In this document: piece after piece, positions 35,302 through 43,620 of the stretch
Position numbering within the stretch: position 1 is the stretch's first letter
How the letters are laid out: each line of letters starts with the position of its first letter
Assembly (NCBI RefSeq): GCF_000472525.1
Contig: NZ_AWZT01000016.1
Coordinates: 1-64,000 of the forward strand
Origin: Paraburkholderia dilworthii
GTDB taxonomy: Bacteria > Pseudomonadota > Gammaproteobacteria > Burkholderiales > Burkholderiaceae
DNA: 64,000 bases
Direction: 5' to 3'
The notes under the pieces: model-generated
Database searches by the model: none
Seen by the model: only the letters and a program-made list of their open reading frames with translations
What the model was told of the DNA's origin: nothing
Translations under genes and position numbers: made by a program

Positions 35302-36405
35302 GTGAGCGAAGCGAACAACCGCTCGATAGCGGCTATACCCGTTGAAGTCCGTAAAGGACAAGTCACGGAGCAACTGTCTCGCGAAGTTTTCCGCGAACGC
35401 TTCATGGCTCGCTTCTACGATCCCGCGTTTCGCGCGGAAGACAAGGCAATCGCGCGGCTCGAAGCGATAGCGTGGGATGCCTACTCGCACTCGCGCAAAT
35501 CGCCGATAACGGTGAAGGCCGGCGCGGGCTACGCGGATCCGGACTACGACCTGTCCGTCGAATGGCGCGCGGCGAGTGAGCGGATCAAAGCCGCGCAGGC
35601 CCGGCAACGCGACCCGGCTACGCGTTCACGCGTGCTGATCGTCAATGCCTCGTCGCGAAACGACTATACGTGCCCCGGCGAAATGTCGAAGAGCTTTCGT
35701 CTCGCGAAGATCGCGCAAGGCGCTCTCGAGCGGCGCGCTTTCGACGTGGACTTTCTCGATCTGTCGCGCCTGAATTCCGACCGCGATCTGCATATTCACC
35801 CGTGCAAGGGATGTGTGTCGACGGCAATGCCGCTCTGCCACTGGCCGTGCAGCTGCTATCCGAATCATTCGCTCGGTCTCGTCAACGACTGGATGAACGA
35901 GATCTACGAGCGCTTTGCGGCGGCTCACGGCGTGATATTCGTTACGCCCGTCTATTGGTATCAGGTGAGCAGCCCGCTGAAATTGCTGATGGATCGCCTC
36001 GTTTGCGCGGACGGCGGCAATCCCGATCCCACGTCGACCCACGGCAAAAAGGCCGACGAGGCGAAAAGAATCGAGCTTGCCGGCTGGGATTATCCGAAGC
36101 ACCTGGCCGGCAGGGCCTATGGGGTGGTGGTGCACGGCGATGTGGCGGGTATCGAGGGCTCGCGCCGCGCGTTGAGCGATTGGCTCGGCTGGATGGGGCT
36201 GATCGAATCCGGCCCGAAATCGCGGCTCGACCGCTTTATCGGCTATTACGAGCCCTATGCGACGAGTCATGTCACATTGGACAGCGACTCCGATATTCAG
36301 CGCGAGGTCGTGAACGTTGCACAGGCGGTGGCCCAATGCGTCGATCAGATCCGCAGCGGACACAAGCAGCCCGGGGACGGACTCGAAACGCCGCGCGCGA
36401 AATAG
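35302..36405 (+). CDS. Flavodoxin-fold NAD(P)H-dependent oxidoreductase
   Basis: 367 residues from a GTG at 35302, chosen since GGCGAGG precedes it by four bases; an in-frame ATG at 35227 would add 25 basic residues. The first 105 residues are a helical region of unknown role. The rest is an NADPH-dependent FMN reductase domain: VLIVNASSRNDYTCPGEMS binds the flavin phosphate, GVIFVTPVYWYQVSSPLK contacts the ring. A Cys-rich stretch (CKGCVSTAMPLCHWPCSC) between them is unusual for simple FMN reductases and resembles iron-sulfur flavoproteins, but spacing does not prove a cluster. It is divergent from the PIG-L gene. Substrate unknown. Confidence 0.8.
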   Translation: MSEANNRSIAAIPVEVRKGQVTEQLSREVFRERFMARFYDPAFRAEDKAIARLEAIAWDAYSHSRKSPITVKAGAGYADPDYDLSVEWRAASERIKAAQARQRDPATRSRVLIVNASSRNDYTCPGEMSKSFRLAKIAQGALERRAFDVDFLDLSRLNSDRDLHIHPCKGCVSTAMPLCHWPCSCYPNHSLGLVNDWMNEIYERFAAAHGVIFVTPVYWYQVSSPLKLLMDRLVCADGGNPDPTSTHGKKADEAKRIELAGWDYPKHLAGRAYGVVVHGDVAGIEGSRRALSDWLGWMGLIESGPKSRLDRFIGYYEPYATSHVTLDSDSDIQREVVNVAQAVAQCVDQIRSGHKQPGDGLETPRAK

Positions 36406-36419
36406 ACGGTTACTGCGCC

Positions 36420-37027
36420 GTACTACACACAAGATCATTGTCAGCCCCCGCGAGGCCGCTCCGTATAACACCCGGACAGACGTCAAACTGACCGACACCT
36501 TCTGGATCAAGGCGCAGCCTTATTCGCTGCTGGACATGTTTTCTGCGAGCCAGCGCAAACTCGCGCAGCGCTTTGTCGGCGGCTCTATGTACCAGTCCTT
36601 TCTGAGCGCATTCAACTACCACCGGTGACATGCGCCGGTCAGCGGTGTGATCAGGAAAGCGTACGCGCTGGATGGCACCTATATTCGGACGCGGATGCCG
36701 AAGGCCGCGATCCCGGCGGCCTGAACGATTCGCAGGGCTACATTACCGCGGTTGCCGCGCGCGGTAATCGTGATCGAACGCGACGATCCCGCCGTCGGCC
36801 AAGTCGGCTGTCTGTTCGTCGGCATGGCCGATGTGTCGTCGTGCATGATAGAAGCACTGCCTGGGCAGCGCGTCGAGAAGGGCGACGAAATAGGCTTCTT
36901 CCAGTACGGCGGCTCGACGTGCTGCCTCGTGTTCGAACCGGGCATGATTAGCGGCTTCGTGCCGCAACCTCCCTTCGATAATGCGCCGCCCGTGAAAGTG
37001 AACACGCACGTTGCGACCGCGAGATAG
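36420..37027 (+). pseudogene. Decayed phosphatidylserine decarboxylase-family gene
   Basis: Three stretches in series match the PSD family: APYNTRTDVKLTDTFWIKAQ through FLSAFNYHR; HAPVSGVIRKAYALDGTY; then SDADAEGRDPGGLNDSQGYI; and VIVIERDDPAVGQVGCLFVG through QYGGSTCCLVFEPG. The expected Trp of YHRWH is an in-frame TGA at 36626-36628. The frame moves near 36682 and returns near 36750, the latter at a GCGCGCG run consistent with loss of two bases. About 150 or more N-terminal residues of the family are missing. At least four lesions mean it cannot make the enzyme. Related genes decarboxylate phosphatidylserine or similar lipids. The transcription terminator still follows at 37066. Confidence 0.85.
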
Positions 37028-37065
37028 TCGGCCGGCTCTTTTCAGCGAGCCTGGCATCGATGTTC

Positions 37066-37108
37066 AAATGCCGCGAAGCGAGACGCGCTACGCGGCATTT
37101 TTCTTCTT
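37066..37108 (+). terminator. Rho-independent terminator after the decayed gene
   Basis: AAATGCCGCG (37066-37075) pairs perfectly with CGCGGCATTT (37091-37100); an inner AGCG/CGCT pair extends the stem. TTTTTCTTCTT follows. It points in the plus direction and is probably the old terminator of the decarboxylase-family gene. Confidence 0.75.
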
Positions 37109-37192
37109 GCAGGCGACTTCGGCGGCGGTGGCCGCGGCGCCGGATGCCGCGGTCGCTATTCAGCGGCACAGCAGGCCGCAGCGGATAGCAAA

Positions 37193-38068
37193 TCAGCCCG
37201 GTTGCTTACCCGACCCGAGATCGGCCCCGGTGACCGGATCCGTTGCCGTGTCCGAAGCAGTTCGCGAAGCCAGCGCGCCGAGTACTTCGACATCCGCTTG
37301 TGTGACGTTGACCGACGGCAAGCCGTCGCCACCATCCACCGCCGGTTGCGGGGCTTCGACAAATTCCCATTCCGGCCCTTCGTTCCACGGGCCGCGTGCG
37401 TCGCCTTCTCCCGCCGACATGTTGTAGTACACGTTTGTAAATTCTGGAACGCCCGGCAATTTGCCTTGCGGGAAGTTCGGCTGGATAGAATGCAGCGCTT
37501 TTTCGAACGACTTCTGGTGAGCGATCTCGCGCGTCATCAGAAAGCCGAGTGCTTCCTTGATGCCCGGGTCGTCCGTGACGTTCAGCAGCCGCTCATAGAC
37601 GATCTTTGCGCGCGCTTCCGCAGCGATGTTCGAGCGCAGGTCGGCGGTCGGTTCGCCGATCGTGTCGATATACGCGGCCGTCCACGGTACACCCGCGGAG
37701 TTTGTCAGCGCAGGTCCGCCGCCATAGAGCAGGGCGGTCGTGTGCGAGTCGTTGCCGCCGCCTGTCAGCGAGCGATACAACTCGGCTTCCTGCTCGACGC
37801 CTTCAGCGAGCTGGCCCTTCGCGCCTTTATTCAGCATAGCGACGATGGAGCCGATTACTTCCAGGTGACTCAGTTCTTCAGTGGCAATGTCGAACAGTAA
37901 ATCCTTGCGGCCCGGGTCGTCTTCGGCGACGGCCTGGGTGAAGTACCGGCAAGCGGCTGCCAACTCGCCCTGAGGCCCGCCGAATTGCTCGAGCATGAGG
38001 TTGGCAAGCCCCGGATTCGGGGCGGCGACACGCACGGTATATTGAAGTCGCTTGTTGTGGACGAACAT
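37193..38068 (-). CDS. Manganese catalase
   Basis: 291 residues, the usual length for non-haem catalase. The four-helix ferritin-like core carries metal-ligand segments LEQFGGPQGEL, DIATEELSHLEVIGS (E-x2-H), NIAAEARAKIVYERL and TREIAHQKSFEKAL. The dimanganese centre splits hydrogen peroxide to water and oxygen in the cytoplasm. The C-terminal 60 residues are acidic and variable, as in the family. The ATG at 38068 follows GGAGAAGCCA. It is divergent from the YciE-like ferritin gene across a 171-base gap that has a 9-base perfect inverted repeat. Together with nearby hemerythrin and ferritin genes it points to peroxide defence in stationary phase. Confidence 0.93.
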   Translation of the reverse strand: MFVHNKRLQYTVRVAAPNPGLANLMLEQFGGPQGELAAACRYFTQAVAEDDPGRKDLLFDIATEELSHLEVIGSIVAMLNKGAKGQLAEGVEQEAELYRSLTGGGNDSHTTALLYGGGPALTNSAGVPWTAAYIDTIGEPTADLRSNIAAEARAKIVYERLLNVTDDPGIKEALGFLMTREIAHQKSFEKALHSIQPNFPQGKLPGVPEFTNVYYNMSAGEGDARGPWNEGPEWEFVEAPQPAVDGGDGLPSVNVTQADVEVLGALASRTASDTATDPVTGADLGSGKQPG

Positions 38069-38123
38069 TGGCTTCTCCGTTGAGTATGGTTGGGAACTAC
38101 GGACTGCATGGCTGCCTGCGCAT

Positions 38124-38148
38124 GCCGCATACCCGGGGCGTATGCGGC
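38124..38148. repeat. Perfect inverted repeat between catalase and YciE genes
   Basis: GCCGCATAC (38124-38132) and GTATGCGGC (38140-38148) are perfect complements separated by seven bases. The site lies between two divergent stress genes, 56 bases from the catalase start and 92 from the ferritin-like start. It may be an operator for a dimeric regulator that controls both, or a transcript hairpin. No regulator gene adjoins it. Confidence 0.5.
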
Positions 38149-38239
38149 GCCCAATGGCGGATCAGACGCCCCGGTTCATGCAGGCGGGCACATGTGTTGC
38201 GCGATGCAGGGCTCCTATCCACTACTTTGGGAGTTGCAC

Positions 38240-38740
38240 ATGACACAGCGAAAGACCGTCGACGATCTGTTCGTTCACATGCTGTCGGATATCTACAGCG
38301 CAGAGAAGCAATTGACCAAAGCATTGGCGAAACTCTCGCGTGCTGCGTCCGATCCGCAACTGAGCGAGGCGTTCAAAATCCACTTGGAGGAAACACAGGG
38401 ACAGGTGGAAAGAATCGATAAGGTTGTAGAAACGAGTGGCGTGAAGTTGAAAAGAATGAAGTGCGTCGCGATGGAAGGTTTGATTGAGGAAGGACAGGAG
38501 CTCATCGACGAAATCGAAAAAGGCGCGGTGCTCGATGCGGGTCTCGTCGCCGCTGCGCAAAAGGTGGAGCACTACGAAATCGCCGCGTATGGCAGCCTGT
38601 GCGCGATCGGCAAGCAATTAGGCTTCACGGAAGCGGTGAATCTGCTGAAGGAAACGCTGGAAGAAGAAAAGGCGACAGATCTGAAGCTCACCGAATTTGC
38701 CGAGCGAGCCGGCAACGAAAAAGCGAAGCAGCAAAAGTAA
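38240..38740 (+). CDS. YciE/YciF-like ferritin-fold protein (DUF892)
   Basis: 166 residues, all helical. Family marks: TVDDLFVHMLSDIYSAEKQL at the start, LEETQGQVERIDKV, VEHYEIAAYGSLCAIGKQL, and LLKETLEEEKATDLKLTE, which bring Glu and His to a di-iron site in known YciE/YciF structures. The proteins are induced by osmotic and general stress in enteric bacteria; the chemistry is not settled. The ATG at 38240 follows GGGAG. A strong terminator ends the gene 65 bases after the stop, so it is monocistronic and divergent from Mn-catalase. Confidence 0.92.
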   Translation: MTQRKTVDDLFVHMLSDIYSAEKQLTKALAKLSRAASDPQLSEAFKIHLEETQGQVERIDKVVETSGVKLKRMKCVAMEGLIEEGQELIDEIEKGAVLDAGLVAAAQKVEHYEIAAYGSLCAIGKQLGFTEAVNLLKETLEEEKATDLKLTEFAERAGNEKAKQQK

Positions 38741-38804
38741 GTAGGGCGGTTCCGCGGAGTGAACAACGAAGCGGGGCTGATCGAGCGGTGTCGATATGGG
38801 TGGT

Positions 38805-38830
38805 CCCGCCCGTTTCAGGGCGGGTTTTTT
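38805..38830 (+). terminator. Rho-independent terminator after the YciE-like gene
   Basis: CCCGCCC (38805-38811) and GGGCGGG (38818-38824) form a perfect seven-pair GC stem with a six-base loop, followed by six T (38825-38830). Confidence 0.92.
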
Positions 38831-38872
38831 GCGGGCCGCGCGTGCCGCGTCAGCCCGCATACATCTCATGCG

Positions 38873-39385
38873 TCAGGTTTTGTCGCCGACGGCGTGGCTT
38901 CCTACTGCGTCGAGCTTGCCCTGCAGTTCCATTTTGCGTTTCGCGATCTTCTGGCCGAGCGCCTTTACGTCGAGATTGGCCTTGCGCAATTCCGGGAAAA
39001 GCTCGTTCTCTTCTTCCTCGACGTGGTGTTGCACCATCTCGCTCATCACCTTGAAGGTTGCGTCGAAGCCTTTGTCGCCTGCCTTCAGCGTTTCGAATTT
39101 GCTGATCAGGGTCTTCACGAGAAAATGCTCGACGTAGGCTTCCTCGACATCGACCACATCGCCAGACGGCAGCGCTTCGCCTGCGGCCGGATAAAGCAGT
39201 TCTTCTTCGATGATGGTGTGGATGGTCAGTTCTTCGCACGCGCGTTGCGCCAACGTGGCCTTCGCTTCGAGATCGTCTTCTTTTGCTTCTTTGAATGCGG
39301 TGAAAAGCCGTTCAACCGCTCGATGATCTGCCGTCAGCAATTCAAGTGCGTCGTCGGTGTTGGGGTTCGGTTGTTTTTCTGGCAT
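38873..39385 (-). CDS. Hemerythrin HHE domain protein
   Basis: 170 residues. Hemerythrin cation-binding helices: LLTADHRAVERLFTAF (first His), LTIHTIIEEELLYPAA (H...E), VEHFLVKTLIS, and MVQHHVEEEENELFPEL (H-H...E). These hold a di-iron centre that binds oxygen or nitric oxide, or stores iron. The ATG at 39385 is five bases after GGAGAG; an in-frame ATG at 39397 contains that ribosome site and is rejected. It sits beside Mn-catalase and YciE-like genes. Its exact role (oxygen sensing, NO relief, iron store) is unknown. Confidence 0.9.
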   Translation of the reverse strand: MPEKQPNPNTDDALELLTADHRAVERLFTAFKEAKEDDLEAKATLAQRACEELTIHTIIEEELLYPAAGEALPSGDVVDVEEAYVEHFLVKTLISKFETLKAGDKGFDATFKVMSEMVQHHVEEEENELFPELRKANLDVKALGQKIAKRKMELQGKLDAVGSHAVGDKT

Positions 39386-39461
39386 GTCGCTCTCCATGTT
39401 GAACGCCGCCTGGCGGCAGGTTTGGAAGAGCCCGCAAGCATTGTGCCTATTCGAATGCGGC

Positions 39462-40013
39462 TCAGCTTTTACTCTTGCGTGGCGCCGCGGCGTTAAGCAG
39501 CGGATTGAATGCTGCGGTTCTGGACGGCTGCCGCGCGGGCGAGTCGGAATCTTTCACTCTGGAGGTGCGCCCGCGCCGGTTAGTGCGAGTGCTGCCGGAC
39601 AGTTGCTCTGCCAGTTCGGCGCTAGTGTCGTCTTCGGCGGCGGATTGTTCGTCTTTCCGTTCGTCGTCCTCTTCGTCATCTTCGTCTTCCTGATTCTTTT
39701 CGTTCTCGACTTTGCCGGAACCGCGCGTCGTCTTGTTGGCTTTCGATGCGCCGGTGATATGCGCGATTACGGACATGAACGACTTGCGCCCCGAGCGTAG
39801 CGATTCGCCGGGCAGCATCGTGAGAACGACGACTTCGTGAAGCGAGCGTCCATCGACGGAGCGTTCGGTCGGCTCCGTCTCCCAGTCGGTTTTCTCTTGC
39901 GCGAAGGCGGCAAGAAGCCGTTCGAGGACGGCCGGCGACAGCACGCCGCCGTCATACAGACTGATGATCGCCCGCTCGGCGAGCGCGAACGGCGTGGCAG
40001 AAGTCCTCGGCAC
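39462..40013 (-). CDS. Hypothetical acidic/basic low-complexity protein
   Basis: 183 residues. The first 85 form a predicted alpha/beta part (RAIISLYDGGVLSPAVLERL, then SLHEVVVLTMLPGESLRSG) with no known domain. The middle has an acidic run of Glu and Asp (about residues 104-120), and the tail is basic and rich in Ser, Arg and Pro, so the second half is disordered. A GTG at 40013 is preferred because AGGAGGTGA, a full match to the 16S rRNA tail, lies eight bases upstream and contains the alternative GTG at 40022. It sits between hemerythrin and YjzC-like genes on the same strand. No function known. Confidence 0.7.
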   Translation of the reverse strand: MPRTSATPFALAERAIISLYDGGVLSPAVLERLLAAFAQEKTDWETEPTERSVDGRSLHEVVVLTMLPGESLRSGRKSFMSVIAHITGASKANKTTRGSGKVENEKNQEDEDDEEDDERKDEQSAAEDDTSAELAEQLSGSTRTNRRGRTSRVKDSDSPARQPSRTAAFNPLLNAAAPRKSKS

Positions 40014-40072
40014 TGTTTTCACCTCCTCGCCGTGCGCGGTTCAGGCTGCCGCGACGCGATTACTTGCGCCGA

Positions 40073-40300
40073 TCAGACCGCTTGCCTCGCTTCGCTGCCC
40101 TTTAGCTCACCGTGCCGATGAGCATGCGTGGCCGCATATTTGAGCTCGTAGTGCGCGCCTTTGCCGCTACGCGTCGGCGGGAAATGCTCTCCCTCCACGC
40201 ACGTCACCTCAAATGTGTCTTTTCCATCGTCGTGAACGACCGAATAGATGCCGGACGTTTTGACGATTTCTCCTGGCTTGAACGAGTTATCTCCTGCCAT
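40073..40300 (-). CDS. YjzC-like small protein
   Basis: 75 residues. The start FKPGEIVKTSGIYSVVHDDG and the middle VEGEHFPPTRSGKGAHYEL match the YjzC pattern (FKPGQ...G.Y......P.G..FP). YjzC proteins are short, conserved, of unknown function, and often annotated only by domain. The ATG at 40300 follows GGAG by seven bases; a longer frame upstream is basic and lacks this. Same-strand neighbours are a NUDIX gene (74 bases upstream) and the hypothetical gene (59 bases downstream), so a unit is possible. Confidence 0.8.
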   Translation of the reverse strand: MAGDNSFKPGEIVKTSGIYSVVHDDGKDTFEVTCVEGEHFPPTRSGKGAHYELKYAATHAHRHGELKGSEARQAV

Positions 40301-40373
40301 TGTGAAACTCCATGGATGAGTAAGCGACACGCATGCTTCATGCAACGCTCGTGCCACGCCTCGAGGTCCGCAC

Positions 40374-40781
40374 TCAGAAAACGCGCAATGGACTCGACCT
40401 TCGCGCGGGCCCCACCGGACTGGTTTCCTCGAGCAGTATCTGGACAATGCCGCGAGTAGACACGCTCACCCACGACGACTGAACGTCCTTCGCACGAACC
40501 CAGCGGCATCGGCTGATTTCGTTGCTGGGTATCGGTTCGACGTCGTCGGGAATACGCGCGGCAAATACATAGTGGCGAGTGCGCACGCCCCAGAATTCAA
40601 AAATGTACTGAAGCGTGACGCCGGCTAATTGCGTCTCTTCCAGCAGCTCGCGAACCGCAGCCGCAGACTCGAGTTCGCCCGCTTTGCAGCGACCGCCGGG
40701 CAGCGCCCATCGTCCGTTGGATCTTGCGACGAGCAGGATGCGATTGGCGCGCAGGCAAAGAACAGTGGCTCGGTGCTTCAT
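40374..40781 (-). CDS. NUDIX hydrolase
   Basis: 135 residues. The Nudix box is GGRCKAGELESAAAVRELLE followed by ETQL, giving G-x5-E-x7-RE-x2-EE. Just before it, RWALPGG is typical of MutT/ADP-ribose-type members. Such enzymes split nucleoside diphosphates linked to another group, often oxidised nucleotides or NDP-sugars. Substrate cannot be told from the sequence. It is divergent from the PQQ dehydrogenase gene across about 160 bases and upstream of yjzC-like on the same strand. Confidence 0.88.
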   Translation of the reverse strand: MKHRATVLCLRANRILLVARSNGRWALPGGRCKAGELESAAAVRELLEETQLAGVTLQYIFEFWGVRTRHYVFAARIPDDVEPIPSNEISRCRWVRAKDVQSSWVSVSTRGIVQILLEETSPVGPARRSSPLRVF

Positions 40782-40944
40782 GACATGTCTGGCAGGAAGG
40801 TGCGACCTTGCAAAGCATGCTGCGTGCCTTGCCGGCGAGGCGTCCGGGAACCGTAAATGCTACCTGGAAGGCGGTGCCTTTCGGTCTGCCAGGCGGACAG
40901 TTTTTGCAACTCAATTCGAATCATTGTCTGTAGAGGTGGTGAAT

Positions 40945-43590
40945 ATGTCGAAGCCGCATCGGTTTCCTGCCGCGCTCGCGGTCCCCGCTGTCGTATTTAT
41001 CATTGTCGGTTTAGCACTGGCTGCGGGCGGAGTCCCGCTCGTTACGCTTGGTGGCTCGTGGTATTACGTGGTGACGGGTATCGCAATTGCGCTAACCGGT
41101 GTGTTGCTGGGCATTCGCCGCCGTTCGGCCCTGTGGTTGTTCGCGCTGATTCTATTCGGCTCGACGATCTGGGCCGTTGTCGAAGCGCGCTTCGACTTCT
41201 GGCAATTGCTACCTCGCCTCTGGGTATGGCTACTACTCGCTTTGTGGCTGCTGCTGCCGCCCGTCACGCGCAAGCTGGTATTCGGGCCGCCGGCCGCGCA
41301 TCGGGAAGGCATTGTGCCATTGGCTGGCGCGGTGGTCTTGACGGTGTTGCTTGGCGTCCTCACCGCGTTCAATCATCCGTACGATCACCCGGGCACGCTG
41401 GCGTCCACCGCTGCTGCTCCCACTACACCGATTGCCGGCGATGCCAACCGGCAGGCGGGCGACTGGACCGACTATGGCGGCTCACCGCTCGGTCAGCGCT
41501 ATTCGCCGCTTACGCAAATTACACCGGAAAACGCGGGGCAATTGAAAGTGGCCTGGCAATTTGAAACGGGCGACAAGCCGGGCCCCGGCGATCCCACTGA
41601 AACCACCGACGAAAACACGCCGATCAAGGTCGGCAACAAACTCTTTCTGTGCACACCGCACAGTATCGTTATCGCACTGGATCCGGCGTCGGGCAAAGAA
41701 CTCTGGCGATACGATCCGCATATCCAGAGCCCTGTCGGCTTCAAGCATTGGGAGCATATGACTTGCCGCGGGGTGTCTTATCACGACGATGCGATGTATC
41801 CGGCAAATGCCGCGGTAGCGGCGGCGGCTTCGGGCTCGCCTTCAAGTGCGAGCGCAAGTGCAAGTGCGGATGCAAGCGCGAGCACAAACGCAGCGTCTGG
41901 CGCTGCCGCTTCGAATACGGACGCATCGGCTTCCGCGCCCGCTGCGGACGCCGCATCGGCAAGTACCGAAGCAGCCACTGCCGCTTCGGCAGCGACGGGC
42001 GCGACGCAATCCGCATCCGCGCCTGCTGCCGCGAGCGATCTTTCCGCGGCCGTGCAGCAGACAGCTAACGCTGCCGCGAGCGCCGAATGCCCGCGCCGCA
42101 TTTTCCTGCCGACCGCCGATGCGCGCCTGATAGCGCTCAATGCCGACACCGGTCAGCCGTGCACGCATTTCGGCAATAACGGTCAGATCGATCTGCGCAC
42201 GAATATCGGGCCGTTCACGCCGGGTGGTTATTACTCGACGTCGCCGCCTGCAGTCACGCGCGACCTGGTCATCATCAGCGGCCACGTCACCGATAACGAG
42301 TCGACCAACGAGCCCTCGGGCGTCACGCGTGCGTTCGATGTGCACGACGGTCATCTCGTGTGGAACTGGGACGCAGGCAATCCGGACGCAACGCAACCGA
42401 TTGCCGGCAATCAAACGTATGTTCGCAATACGCCGAACATGTGGTCGGTGTTCAGCGTCGACGAAAAACTCGGCATGGTCTATCTGCCGCTCGGCAATCA
42501 GACGCCCGATCAGTGGGGCGGCATGCGCACGCCTGCTTCGGAAAAGGTAGCGGCAGGCGTCGTCGCGCTCGATCTCGCGACCGGCAAAATGCGCTGGAAT
42601 TACCAATTCACTCACCACGATCTTTGGGACATGGACGTGGGCGGTCAACCTTCGCTGATCGATTTGCAGACGCCCGGCGGCGTGCAGCCGGCGCTGATCG
42701 CGTCGACGAAGCAGGGCAGTATCTACGTGCTAAACCGGGAGACAGGCAAGCCTATCGTGCCGATCACGGAAGAGCCGGTGCCGCAGGGCGCTGGAACCGG
42801 CGATCACACATCGCCCACGCAACCGTTCTCCGCACTCAACTTCAAGCCGCCGAAAGTTCGCGAGCGCGACATGTGGGGCACCAATCCGTTCGATCAATTG
42901 TGGTGCCGCGTGAAGTTCAAGTCGGTGCGTTACGACGGGATGTTTACTCCGCCGTCGGAACAGGGATCGCTCGTGTTTCCGGGCAATTTCGGGGTATTCG
43001 ATTGGGGCGGCATTGCGGTCGACCCGGTCCGCCAGATCCTCATTGCGAACCCCAGTTACATGGCTTTCACCTCGAAGCTGATACCACGCTCGCAGATTCC
43101 TTCCGATAACGGCGACAAGAAGGGCAGCGAAACGAGCGGCATCAAGCTCGCTCGCGGCACGCCATACGGTTTCGAGTTGAAAGCGTTTCTTTCGCCGCTC
43201 GGCATTCCGTGCCAGGCGCCGCCGTGGGGCTATGTGGCGGGCGTCGATCTGCGCACGAACCGCATCGTGTGGGAACATAAGAACGGTACGATTCGCGACA
43301 GCGCGCCTTTGCCGATTCCGATGCCCCTCGGTGTGCCGAGTCTGGGCGGTATGATCACGACTGCTGGCGGCGTGGCGTTCCTCTCCGGTACGCTCGACTA
43401 TTATTTGCGCGCTTACGATGTGCGTACCGGCGACCGCTTGTGGCAGGCCCGCTTGCCGGCAGGCGGGCAGGCTACACCGATGACGTACGCCGACAGCAAC
43501 GGCAAGCAGTATGTACTCGTCACCGCGGGCGGCCACGGCTCCCTCGGTACGAAGCAAGGCGACTATGTGATCGCGTACACGCTGCCTTGA
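40945..43590 (+). CDS. Membrane-bound PQQ-dependent glucose/quinate-type dehydrogenase
   Basis: 881 residues. About five membrane helices (residues 10-140) anchor and pass electrons to ubiquinone; then a periplasmic eight-bladed PQQ domain: WTDYGGSPLGQRYSPLTQI, PITEEPVPQG, FTHHDLWDMDVGGQPSL, and LPAGGQATPMTY. This fits Gcd-like enzymes that oxidise glucose, quinate or other polyols in the periplasm. Residues about 289-379 are an Ala/Ser-rich low-complexity insert between blades (after RGVSYHDDAMYP, before CPRRIFLP), absent from standard Gcd of about 800 residues and explaining the extra length. The ATG at 40945 follows GAGGTGGTGA. A porin gene follows 30 bases later, probably to let substrate in. 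Confidence 0.9.
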   Translation: MSKPHRFPAALAVPAVVFIIVGLALAAGGVPLVTLGGSWYYVVTGIAIALTGVLLGIRRRSALWLFALILFGSTIWAVVEARFDFWQLLPRLWVWLLLALWLLLPPVTRKLVFGPPAAHREGIVPLAGAVVLTVLLGVLTAFNHPYDHPGTLASTAAAPTTPIAGDANRQAGDWTDYGGSPLGQRYSPLTQITPENAGQLKVAWQFETGDKPGPGDPTETTDENTPIKVGNKLFLCTPHSIVIALDPASGKELWRYDPHIQSPVGFKHWEHMTCRGVSYHDDAMYPANAAVAAAASGSPSSASASASADASASTNAASGAAASNTDASASAPAADAASASTEAATAASAATGATQSASAPAAASDLSAAVQQTANAAASAECPRRIFLPTADARLIALNADTGQPCTHFGNNGQIDLRTNIGPFTPGGYYSTSPPAVTRDLVIISGHVTDNESTNEPSGVTRAFDVHDGHLVWNWDAGNPDATQPIAGNQTYVRNTPNMWSVFSVDEKLGMVYLPLGNQTPDQWGGMRTPASEKVAAGVVALDLATGKMRWNYQFTHHDLWDMDVGGQPSLIDLQTPGGVQPALIASTKQGSIYVLNRETGKPIVPITEEPVPQGAGTGDHTSPTQPFSALNFKPPKVRERDMWGTNPFDQLWCRVKFKSVRYDGMFTPPSEQGSLVFPGNFGVFDWGGIAVDPVRQILIANPSYMAFTSKLIPRSQIPSDNGDKKGSETSGIKLARGTPYGFELKAFLSPLGIPCQAPPWGYVAGVDLRTNRIVWEHKNGTIRDSAPLPIPMPLGVPSLGGMITTAGGVAFLSGTLDYYLRAYDVRTGDRLWQARLPAGGQATPMTYADSNGKQYVLVTAGGHGSLGTKQGDYVIAYTLP

Positions 43591-43620
43591 AAATAACGTT
43601 CAAAAGGATTGCGCGAGCGG

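Noticed and set aside
36415..36628. Short intact protein at 36317-36628
   Set aside because: Its second half is a fragment of the phosphatidylserine decarboxylase family that ends at a nonsense codon, and the first half lies in another frame of the flavodoxin gene.
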